NCBI GenBank assembly: GCA_046724665.1
Contig: JBKOWZ010000041.1
Span: 1-20,078, forward strand
Source of the DNA: Actinocrinis sp046724665
Lineage (GTDB): Bacteria > Actinomycetota > Actinomycetes > Streptomycetales > Catenulisporaceae
Reading direction: 5' to 3'
DNA: 20,078 nt
Positions 7,043 to 12,496 of the stretch are shown here, piece after piece. Position numbers and translations under genes: made by a program. Within the stretch, counting starts at the first letter, position 1. Each line of letters starts with the position of its first letter. The notes under the pieces were generated by a model. That model was given only the letters and a program-made list of their open reading frames with translations. It made no database searches and was not told the origin of the DNA.

Positions 7043-8731
7043 CTAGCCAAGCACCCCGCCGGTGCCGCGGGCCAATGCGCGCGAGGCGCCTGCCACGATC
7101 GCGATGCCGAAGGCCCAGCCGAGGTACGGCAGCACCATCGCCACGACCGCCGCGAAGCCGTGCGACTGGAACGCGTCCGCCTGGCCGAAGTGAACGATCG
7201 GTACGAACAGATCTGCCGCATAAAGGGCTGGATAGTAGACGATGTGATCATCGGGGCGGATCTGGGTGGGGCGGTTGGCGGCGAAGAAGGCGACCGCCGC
7301 GAGTTGGATCACGATGCTGAAGAACACGGCGCGCATCGGCCGGTAGCCGTAGCCGACCAGTGTGCCAAACATCACACTGACATAGCGGTTCCAGCGCCGT
7401 CCGGTCGTGCTGCGTACACGCTCCTTCTCGATGAGGACGACACGCGCGTCCTCCTCGTGCCCGAGCGCTCGGTAATAGGCCGCCATGAACTCGTACGGCT
7501 GCGCCCTGTAGCCGTTGCCCTGGCGTCGCAGCAGTGCGATGCGCTCCCGGCCGGGCTGGTACGGATCGAACGCGTTATACGTCAAGCCGTCGATCAGGAC
7601 CTCGCTCGGCCACGTCGCGGCGCCACCGTCCCGGATCGTCGCCACCGTCGCGTGATAGAGCGTCAGTGGGCCGCAGTCCTTCGCTATGCCGACCAGGTCC
7701 AGGTGGCCGCCGATGCGGACGCCGATCAGGCGTACCTCGCCGACCGCGTGGAAGCCGCGCGTGAGATACAGGCCGCGGGATACCTGCATGCCGCCGCAGT
7801 GCAGCGCGGGCTTGTCGTCGATCGTCGCGAGCTGCGCGCCGCGGAACCGCAGTATTCCGCCGAAGCTCGCGCCGACGAGCGAGACCGTGCCCTTGGCCGA
7901 GAAGCCGTTGTCGAACAGGCCGTCGCCGTGCACCGTCAGGCTTTCTCCCTCGAACGCGGTGGCCGCCGCGTCGCTGATCTGCGTTCCGGTGAACAGCGCC
8001 ATGCCATCGACGGTGGTCCCCGGCATCCTCAGCTGGCCGCGGATCTGCGCGTGGCTGAGCAGCAGGCTGCGGCCGATCTGCGCTCCGCCCAGGTTGATCG
8101 CGGCCTTTCCTGGGCGCTCCACCCGGCAGCGCACCAGGTCGAGAACCGCCCCGATCTGCGCGCCGATCAGGCAGACCGGCCCGTCGCAGCGCAGCTCTCG
8201 CGCGGACAGATCGGTATCGACCGTGAGTTCGTCGAGGTGCAGCGCGAAGTCCGTGCCGCCGGTGACGTACGCCTCGTCGAGCTTCAGCGAGCCGCGCACG
8301 TGCGCGCCCTCGCCCATGATCCGCCCGGTGTGCGTTCCGGTCAGGTCGATCGACTTGGTCACCGCCTCGTCGAAGCGCATCGTGTCCTCGATGCGGCAGC
8401 GCCGCAGCGTCAGCGGCACGTCGATCTGGCCGTGCCGCAGCTCGATCTGCCCGACCACGCGCGCCCCGACTATTCGGACGCCGGCGGTCCGCCCCGGCAC
8501 CGGCCGTCGCGCGCCGAGCGCCAGGGCCGCGATCACGGACGCGCGGATCGTGCGCGACTCGTCCCACTCGGCCGCGCGCGCCGGATCGTCGAGCTCGGGG
8601 TCGCCGGTCAGGTACTCGACCGTCTCGCCGTAGGGGAAGGCCTCCCACAGGCGCAGTTCCGCTTCGGTGAGCGGCGGCAGCCACCCGGGTATCTCAGCCG
8701 CCGACTCCTGGACCCCCGCTTGGTACGTCAC
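7043..8731 (-). CDS. beta-helix repeat protein with C-terminal membrane segments
   Basis: About 562 residues, function unknown. After a short acidic head (PPLTEAELRLWEAFPYGETVEY, then a segment ending SVIAALALGA) comes a long stretch, roughly residues 75-390, built from degenerate repeats of about 20 residues that contain pentapeptide-like steps such as VGQIELRHGQI, RGSLKLDEAYV, GRSLLLSHAQI and GGILRFRGAQL. This predicts a right-handed beta-helix. A charged linker containing AAYYRALGHEEDARVVLIEKER leads to two hydrophobic segments at about 468-485 and 526-550. Similar streptomycete proteins have been labelled 'oxidoreductase', but no cofactor motif is visible. The linker plus membrane tail suggests a membrane-anchored cytoplasmic beta-helix. 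The GTG at 8731 is my choice; a start at 8839 is possible, and one at 8881 would run into tRNA-Thr. It may be co-transcribed with the nitroreductase gene. Confidence 0.75.
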   Translation of the reverse strand: MTYQAGVQESAAEIPGWLPPLTEAELRLWEAFPYGETVEYLTGDPELDDPARAAEWDESRTIRASVIAALALGARRPVPGRTAGVRIVGARVVGQIELRHGQIDVPLTLRRCRIEDTMRFDEAVTKSIDLTGTHTGRIMGEGAHVRGSLKLDEAYVTGGTDFALHLDELTVDTDLSARELRCDGPVCLIGAQIGAVLDLVRCRVERPGKAAINLGGAQIGRSLLLSHAQIRGQLRMPGTTVDGMALFTGTQISDAAATAFEGESLTVHGDGLFDNGFSAKGTVSLVGASFGGILRFRGAQLATIDDKPALHCGGMQVSRGLYLTRGFHAVGEVRLIGVRIGGHLDLVGIAKDCGPLTLYHATVATIRDGGAATWPSEVLIDGLTYNAFDPYQPGRERIALLRRQGNGYRAQPYEFMAAYYRALGHEEDARVVLIEKERVRSTTGRRWNRYVSVMFGTLVGYGYRPMRAVFFSIVIQLAAVAFFAANRPTQIRPDDHIVYYPALYAADLFVPIVHFGQADAFQSHGFAAVVAMVLPYLGWAFGIAIVAGASRALARGTGGVLG

Positions 8732-8834
8732 GCCGGATATGGTCGCGCATCGGCGGTCGCGCTGACGAGCGAACGCGGGTGGACGCGGCCGGAGGTGAGG
8801 ACGCCGAACGCCACTCTGCCGGGCGAAACCGGAT

Positions 8835-8863
8835 TTCATCCGGGACGGTCCGCCGTGTATGGT
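8835..8863 (+). promoter_or_regulatory. promoter of the tRNA-Thr/tRNA-Met pair
   Basis: TATGGT at 8858-8863 matches TANNNT, with TTCATC 17 bp upstream as a weak -35 box. The -10 ends 11 nt before the tRNA-Thr 5' end, so the primary transcript would need little 5' trimming. Confidence 0.5.
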
Positions 8864-8874
8864 TTTCCTCGCTC

Positions 8875-8947
8875 GCCCCAATAGCTCAGTCGGCAGAGCG
8901 TCTCCATGGTAAGGAGAAGGTCTACGGTTCGATTCCGTATTGGGGCT
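8875..8947 (+). tRNA. tRNA-Thr (anticodon GGT)
   Basis: The acceptor stem pairs GCCCCAA with TTGGGGC. The D arm is GCTC-AGTCGGCA-GAGC. The anticodon stem TCTCC/GGAGA holds the loop ATGGTAA with GGT at 8908-8910, and the T arm is TACGGTTCGATTCCGTA. CCA is not encoded. Confidence 0.96.
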
Positions 8948-9012
8948 CAGGTCGGCGGCCCGCCGGTGGCGTTTGTTCCGCGAGCGTCGCCAGGTGGGCT
9001 TTCGCCGATCGC

Positions 9013-9085
9013 GGCGGTGTAGCTCAGTTGGCAGAGCAAGCGGCTCATAATCGCTGTGTCACCGGTTCAAGTCCGGTCACCGCTA
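9013..9085 (+). tRNA. tRNA-Met (anticodon CAT, elongator type)
   Basis: The acceptor stem pairs GGCGGTG with CACCGCT (one G-U pair at the end). The anticodon stem AGCGG/TCGCT encloses CTCATAA with CAT at 9046-9048. The T arm is ACCGGTTCAAGTCCGGT. It lacks the C-A mismatch at the acceptor end and the three-GC anticodon stem of initiator tRNA, so it is the elongator. It sits 65 bp after tRNA-Thr and before rpmG, the usual actinobacterial order. Confidence 0.95.
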
Positions 9086-9108
9086 CCCGTGTCGGCACGC
9101 GGGCGTCC

Positions 9109-9135
9109 TTGGCACCCTGGGCGATCAGGTAGCCT
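9109..9135 (+). promoter_or_regulatory. candidate promoter of rpmG
   Basis: TTGGCA at 9109-9114 and TAGCCT at 9130-9135 resemble -35 and -10 boxes, but the spacer is only 15 bp. The start of transcription would fall about 40 nt before the rpmG start codon. Confidence 0.35.
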
Positions 9136-9184
9136 GGAGCAGTCCGCTTATCAGCCTTTCAGTCCGCTAGTAGGAGTCGCTCCC

Positions 9185-9349
9185 GTGGCCGCAACCGACG
9201 TCCGCCCGAAGATCACGCTGGCCTGCGTGGAGTGCAAGGAGCGGAACTACATCACCAAGAAGAACCGGCGCAACGACCCGGACCGTCTCGAGCTGAAGAA
9301 GTTCTGCCCGCGCTGCGGCAAGCACACCGCGCACCGCGAGACCCGGTAG
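9185..9349 (+). CDS. rpmG: 50S ribosomal protein L33, zinc-binding form
   Basis: A 54-residue L33 of the large ribosomal subunit. The sequence [49 protein letters not shown] is full length for the family (given here only as identification; key residues are the CxxC pairs). CVEC and CPRC form the four-cysteine zinc ribbon, so this is the zinc-requiring form. Many actinobacteria keep a cysteine-free copy elsewhere under zinc control. The GTG start is supported by AGGAG 8 nt upstream. The tRNA-Thr/tRNA-Met/rpmG/hadA order is shared by streptomycetes and mycobacteria. Confidence 0.97.
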   Translation: MAATDVRPKITLACVECKERNYITKKNRRNDPDRLELKKFCPRCGKHTAHRETR

Positions 9350-9511
9350 TCCGCCGCGTCGTTCCCCCGGAAGCCGCCCGTCCTGTGCCGTGCCCACCGC
9401 GCGCGCAGCGCGGAGCGGCTTCTCGCCGTGTACGAGCACGCGAGCAGCGGCACGGGATGCGGTGCAGTACGGACGGCAGCACGATGTAGCACGAAGTAGA
9501 GGGGCGGGCCC

Positions 9512-9973
9512 ATGCCGCTGGATCAGTCGTTCGTCGGCCGCAGCTATCCGCCGACCGAGGCGTACGAGGTGGCGCGGGTGAAGATCCGCGAGTTCGCCGA
9601 GGCGGTCGGCGACCGGCAGCCGGCGTACTTCGACCCCGAGGCGGCCAAGGCGCTCGGCCACCCCGACGTGCTCGCCCCGCCCACTTTTCCGATCGTCATC
9701 TCGATGCCGGCGGTGTACCAGGTGGTGCACGACCCGGCGCTCGGCCTCGACTGGTCCAGGGTGGTGCACGGCGACCAGCGCTTCGTCTACGCGCGGCCGA
9801 TGCGTGCGGGGGACCGGATCGAGTGCGTGGTCACCGTCCAGTCCATCAAATCCCTGGCCGGCAACGACATGATCACGTTCGCCAACGAGCTGCGCACGGT
9901 CGAGGGCGAGCTGGTCTGCACGGCTTACGCGATACTCGTCGCGCGGGCCGAAGAGGACGGGGGAGAGTCCTGA
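9512..9973 (+). CDS. MaoC-like dehydratase, HadA-type (FAS1-like N-terminal hydratase)
   Basis: A 153-residue single hot-dog-fold protein of the MaoC/FAS1 dehydratase group. Characteristic pieces are the opening VGRSYPPTEAYEVARVKIREFAEAVGD, FDPEAAKALGHPDVLAPPTFPIVI and VVHGDQRFVYARPMRAGD. The catalytic Asp/His pair of MaoC hydratases is not in place, as in mycobacterial HadA/HadC, which serve as non-catalytic, substrate-holding partners of HadB. In mycobacteria HadAB dehydrates 3-hydroxyacyl-ACP during mycolate elongation. A streptomycete-like host would not make mycolates, so the acyl substrate here is unknown. The ATG has AGAGGGG 7 nt upstream. The stop overlaps the start of the next gene (TGATG), implying translational coupling and a heterodimer. 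Confidence 0.85.
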   Translation: MPLDQSFVGRSYPPTEAYEVARVKIREFAEAVGDRQPAYFDPEAAKALGHPDVLAPPTFPIVISMPAVYQVVHDPALGLDWSRVVHGDQRFVYARPMRAGDRIECVVTVQSIKSLAGNDMITFANELRTVEGELVCTAYAILVARAEEDGGES

Positions 9974-10392
9974 TGCCGCGTTACCAGGACCTGGCCGTCG
10001 GCGACCAGCTGCCGTCGCAGACCTTCCCGGTGCAACGCGCCGACCTGATCCGTTACGCCGGGGCGTCCGGCGACTTCAACGAGATTCACTGGAACGAGCG
10101 AATCGCGGTCCAGGTCGGCCTGCCCAACGTGATCGCGCACGGTATGTTCACGATGGCGCAGGCGATCCGCGTCGTCACCGACTGGGTCGGCGACCCGGGC
10201 GCGGTCGTCGAGTACGGAGTCCGCTTCACCAGGCCTGTCGTCGTCCCGGACGACGGCGTCGGCGCGAGCGTCGAGTATTCCGGCAAGATCAGCGCGCTGC
10301 TCGACGACAACAAGGTGCGGGTGGACCTGACCGCGGTCAGCGCCGGGCAGAAGGTGCTCGGCCGGGCGGTCGCCATCGTGCGGGTGCCATGA
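9973..10392 (+). CDS. MaoC-like hydratase/dehydratase, HadB-type
   Basis: A 139-residue MaoC-domain protein. The hydratase-2 motif is seen in YAGASGDFNEIHWNERIA, giving Asp34 and His39 with the spacing of the catalytic pair in mycobacterial HadB, followed by GLPNVIAHGMFTMA. It is therefore the likely catalytic partner of the HadA-type protein encoded just upstream, with which it shares one base of overlap. Its own stop overlaps the murB start by 4 nt (ATGA). Dehydration of a 3-hydroxyacyl-ACP or -CoA is the inferred reaction; the pathway is not shown by context. No hadC-like gene follows. Confidence 0.88.
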   Translation: MPRYQDLAVGDQLPSQTFPVQRADLIRYAGASGDFNEIHWNERIAVQVGLPNVIAHGMFTMAQAIRVVTDWVGDPGAVVEYGVRFTRPVVVPDDGVGASVEYSGKISALLDDNKVRVDLTAVSAGQKVLGRAVAIVRVP

Positions 10393-11447
10393 CCGGCGGG
10401 TACGAGCACGCCGTCGAGCTCGCGCCGTACACGACGCTGCGGCTCGGCGGCCCGGCGGACCACTTCTTCACCGCCGAAAGCGACATGAGCCTGATCGCCG
10501 CCGTCCGTGACGTCGAAGGGCACGGTGATCCGCTGCTCATTCTCGGCGGCGGTTCGAATGTGGTGATCGGCGACGACGGCTTTCGCGGCACGGTCATCCG
10601 GATCGCGACGACCGGTGTGACGATCCGCGACGGCTTGGTGTCAGTGGCGGCGGGCGTGCCTTGGGACGACGTCGTGGCGCAGACGGTTGATGAGGGACTT
10701 TCAGGCGTCGAATGCCTCTCAGGCATCCCGGGCCTCGCGGGCGCGACGCCGATTCAGAACGTCGGCGCCTACGGCCAGGACGTGAGTGAGACCGTCGTCA
10801 TGGTTGACGCGTACGACCGCGTAACGAAGAGCATGACGCTGCTGGACAACGCGGACTGTGCGTTCACGTATAGGCACAGCGTCTTCAAGGACGCGGTCCT
10901 CGAAGGCACAGCGCGGTACGTCGTGACGCGCGTGCACTTCCAGCTCACGGACGCCGGTGGGCTCTCCGCACCGGTGCGGTACAAGGACGTAGCTGCGGCG
11001 CTCGGTGTCGCGATAGGGGAGCGTGCCCCGCTCAAGGCGGTGCGTGAGGCGGTACTGGAGCAGCGGCGGCGGCGTGGCATGGTGCTCGACCCTGAAGATC
11101 ACGACACCTGGAGCGCGGGCTCGTTCTTCACGAATCCGGTGCTGTCGGCTGAAGACTTCGCGGCCCTTGAGGCACGCTGCGGCGCGCCACCGCCGCGCTA
11201 CCCCGAGCCGGACGGACGGATCAAGACCTCGGCCGCCTGGCTCATCGAGCAGGCGGGGTTCACTCGGGGCCACGGCTCCGGACCAGTCACCCTCTCCACG
11301 AAGCACACCCTCGCCCTGACGAATCGGGGCGGTGCGACCACTGCTGACCTGCTGCGATTGGCCGCCGAGGTGCGCGACGGAGTCGCCGCGAGCTTCGGCG
11401 TCACGCTCGTGCCTGAGCCGGTTCTGGTGGGGGACTTGACTTGGTAG
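10389..11447 (+). CDS. murB: UDP-N-acetylenolpyruvoylglucosamine reductase
   Basis: A 352-residue MurB that uses FAD and NADPH to reduce UDP-GlcNAc-enolpyruvate to UDP-MurNAc, the second committed step of peptidoglycan synthesis. FAD-domain motifs are TTLRLGGPADHF, LLILGGGSNVVIGDDGF, and the region from GVECLSGIPGLAGATP to IQNVGAYGQDV. The TYRHSVFK Tyr-Arg marks a type I enzyme. SAGSFFTNPV carries the proton-donor Ser, and the C-terminal EPVLVG carries the catalytic Glu. The ATG overlaps the preceding MaoC gene by four bases. The 3' end does double duty: TTGACT at 11436-11441 and the stop codon itself belong to the promoter/operator of the next gene. Confidence 0.95.
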   Translation: MTGGYEHAVELAPYTTLRLGGPADHFFTAESDMSLIAAVRDVEGHGDPLLILGGGSNVVIGDDGFRGTVIRIATTGVTIRDGLVSVAAGVPWDDVVAQTVDEGLSGVECLSGIPGLAGATPIQNVGAYGQDVSETVVMVDAYDRVTKSMTLLDNADCAFTYRHSVFKDAVLEGTARYVVTRVHFQLTDAGGLSAPVRYKDVAAALGVAIGERAPLKAVREAVLEQRRRRGMVLDPEDHDTWSAGSFFTNPVLSAEDFAALEARCGAPPPRYPEPDGRIKTSAAWLIEQAGFTRGHGSGPVTLSTKHTLALTNRGGATTADLLRLAAEVRDGVAASFGVTLVPEPVLVGDLTW

Positions 11448-11464
11448 TTATCGGTCACTAATTT
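11436..11464 (+). promoter_or_regulatory. tetR promoter with operator in the spacer
   Basis: TTGACT (11436-11441) and TAATTT (11459-11464) have a 17-bp spacer, an excellent housekeeping promoter. The imperfect palindrome TAGTTATCGGTCACTA (11445-11460; outer TAGT/ACTA arms, 12 of 16 positions symmetric) fills the spacer. It starts exactly at the murB stop codon. The same motif recurs twice before the exporter gene, so autorepression by the TetR protein is likely. Confidence 0.7.
11444..11464 (+). repeat. 21-bp inverted repeat, left copy
   Basis: These 21 bases recur, perfectly and inverted, at 12431-12451. The match stops at once on both sides. It contains the TetR-type operator motif; the two copies bracket tetR and the 25-bp array. 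Confidence 0.9.
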
Positions 11465-11530
11465 TGTGGCAGTAGCAGTGAAGCGCAGAGGCAGAGCAGT
11501 GCGGGCGAGCGGCGGGAGGAGGCGGGTCGG

Positions 11531-12094
11531 GTGAGTCCCCGGATGTCCGCCGAGGACCGGCGCGAGCAGGTGATCAAGGAAGCGATCACCGTCTTCGCAC
11601 GGTCCGGCTACGAGGGCGCGACCACAGCGGCGATCGCCGAGCGGGTCGGGGTTTCGCAGCCGTACCTGTTCCGCCTGTTCCCGACGAAGAAGGACCTGTT
11701 CCTCGCGGCCAGCGAGCGGAACATGAAGGACACGCTGAACCTGATGCGTGACGCGGCCGGCGGCAAGACCGGCGGCGACGCGCTTGAGGCGATGGGTGAC
11801 GCGTACCAGGAGAAGCTGCTGAGCAACCGCGACTGGCTGCTCATGCAGTTGCAGACCTTCGCGGCCTGCTACGACGAGGACATCCAGCAGCAGACGCGCA
11901 ACATCATGCAGGACATCTGGGGCGAGGTGGAGATGCTCTCCGGGATGCCGATCGAGGACCGGGTCATCTTCTTCGCCAAGGGCATGTTCTGCAACGTGAT
12001 CGCGGCCTTCGGGCGCATCGACGGCACGGATCCGCAGTGGACGCCGATCATCGACGCGCTCGCATCGCACTCCGAGAAAGAGCACACCTCCTGA
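11531..12094 (+). CDS. TetR family transcriptional regulator
   Basis: A 187-residue one-domain repressor. The N-terminal DNA-binding domain shows REQVIKEAITVFARSGYEGATTAAIAERVGVSQPYLFRLFPTKKDLF in outline: helix-turn-helix at about residues 27-50 with the family's F-x-KKDLF ending. The remaining ~135 residues form the ligand/dimer domain, without recognisable ligand motifs. The GTG start has a strong GGGAGGAGG 8 nt upstream; an internal ATG (MSAEDRR) is a minor alternative. Its promoter and that of the MFS exporter gene 402 bp downstream carry the same operator motif, so it most likely represses both itself and the exporter, released by an exported drug or metabolite. The inducer is unknown. 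Confidence 0.93.
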   Translation: MSPRMSAEDRREQVIKEAITVFARSGYEGATTAAIAERVGVSQPYLFRLFPTKKDLFLAASERNMKDTLNLMRDAAGGKTGGDALEAMGDAYQEKLLSNRDWLLMQLQTFAACYDEDIQQQTRNIMQDIWGEVEMLSGMPIEDRVIFFAKGMFCNVIAAFGRIDGTDPQWTPIIDALASHSEKEHTS

Positions 12095-12096
12095 CC

Positions 12097-12350
12097 GGGG
12101 CCTGCTGCCATAGCAATACCGCAGCTTGCTGCCGATAGCGACACCGCGGCCTGCTGCTGGTAGCGATACCGGGCTTGTTGCCGATAGCAATACCGCGGCT
12201 TGCCACTGGTAGTGATACCAGGGCCTGCTGCCATAGCAATACCGCAGCTTGCCGCCGATAGCGGTACTGGGGCCCGCTGCTGGTAGCGATACCGGGGCTT
12301 GTTGCCGGTAGCCATACCCCATACCGGGGCTTGCTCCCGGTACCGATTGC
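12097..12350. repeat. array of ten degenerate 25-bp units with a five-unit higher-order repeat
   Basis: Units begin at 12097, 12121, 12146, 12171, 12195, 12220, 12244, 12269, 12294 and 12326 (24-25 bp each; a 7-bp CCATACC fragment precedes the last). The core is [GC]TTGCTGCC followed by GATAGCGATACC with variations. Units 1-4 match units 6-9 (23/24, 21/25, 23/25, and 22/24 plus a one-base gap), so a block of about 123 bp was duplicated. Several units contain GGTA-GNRA-TACC or TA-GCAA-TA, tiny hairpins with GNRA loops. There are no spacers and no open reading frame on the plus strand. This fills most of the tetR-exporter gap. Confidence 0.9.
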
Positions 12351-12376
12351 GGCGGGCCGATCCATCGGCCGCGCAG

Positions 12377-12408
12377 CTGATCAGACAATCTGAAAATCAG
12401 GCATCTGA
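12377..12408. promoter_or_regulatory. cluster of TCAG/CTGA palindromes before the exporter promoter
   Basis: CTGATCAG (12377-12384) is a perfect palindrome. TCAGACAATCTGA (12381-12393) and TCAGGCATCTGA (12397-12408) are adjacent inverted repeats with nearly the same arms, 16 bp apart. They may bind a second regulator besides the TetR protein. No protein can be assigned. Confidence 0.3.
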
Positions 12409-12430
12409 CGGGGCACCTTGCTGACCAGTG

Positions 12431-12451
12431 AAATTAGTGACCGATAACTAC
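12431..12451 (-). repeat. 21-bp inverted repeat, right copy
   Basis: Perfect reverse complement of 11444-11464. It contains operator copy two (TAGTGACCGATAACTA, 12435-12450). Confidence 0.9.
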
Positions 12452-12477
12452 TTAGTTAAGTTAGTGACCAATAGCTA
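12434..12477 (+). promoter_or_regulatory. exporter promoter with two TetR-type operators
   Basis: TTAGTG (12434-12439) and TAAGTT (12457-12462) with a 17-bp spacer form a plausible promoter, placing the start of transcription about 28 nt before the ATG. Operator TAGTGACCGATAACTA (12435-12450) covers the -35 and spacer; a related copy, TAGTGACCAATAGCTA (12462-12477), covers the start site, 27 bp further on. Confidence 0.6.
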
Positions 12478-12496
12478 GCAAGTGGAGAGGTTGACC

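Noticed and set aside
8732..8881. Fifty-codon N-terminal extension of the beta-helix protein gene
   Set aside because: It would start inside tRNA-Thr and overlap its promoter, and the extra residues are Arg/Pro-rich and unlike the protein.
7160..8884. Long plus-strand frame opposite the beta-helix protein gene
   Set aside because: The composition is that of an antisense shadow, and it runs into tRNA-Thr.
9350..9511. Possible small gene or promoter between rpmG and the HadA-type gene
   Set aside because: No frame with a ribosome binding site and no convincing -35/-10 pair; hadA may be read from the rpmG promoter.
12097..12350. Possible CRISPR array
   Set aside because: The 25-bp units are directly adjacent with no unique spacers, they diverge from one another, and no cas gene is present.
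11869..12388. Minus-strand reading frames with repeated peptide segments across the 25-bp array
   Set aside because: Repeats with a 25-bp period shift frame every unit; the frames have no ribosome binding sites and run antisense into tetR.
11444..12451. tetR segment as an insertion sequence with 21-bp terminal repeats
   Set aside because: There is no transposase and no target duplication is visible, and the repeats coincide with promoter/operator elements. It is kept only as an alternative in the findings.
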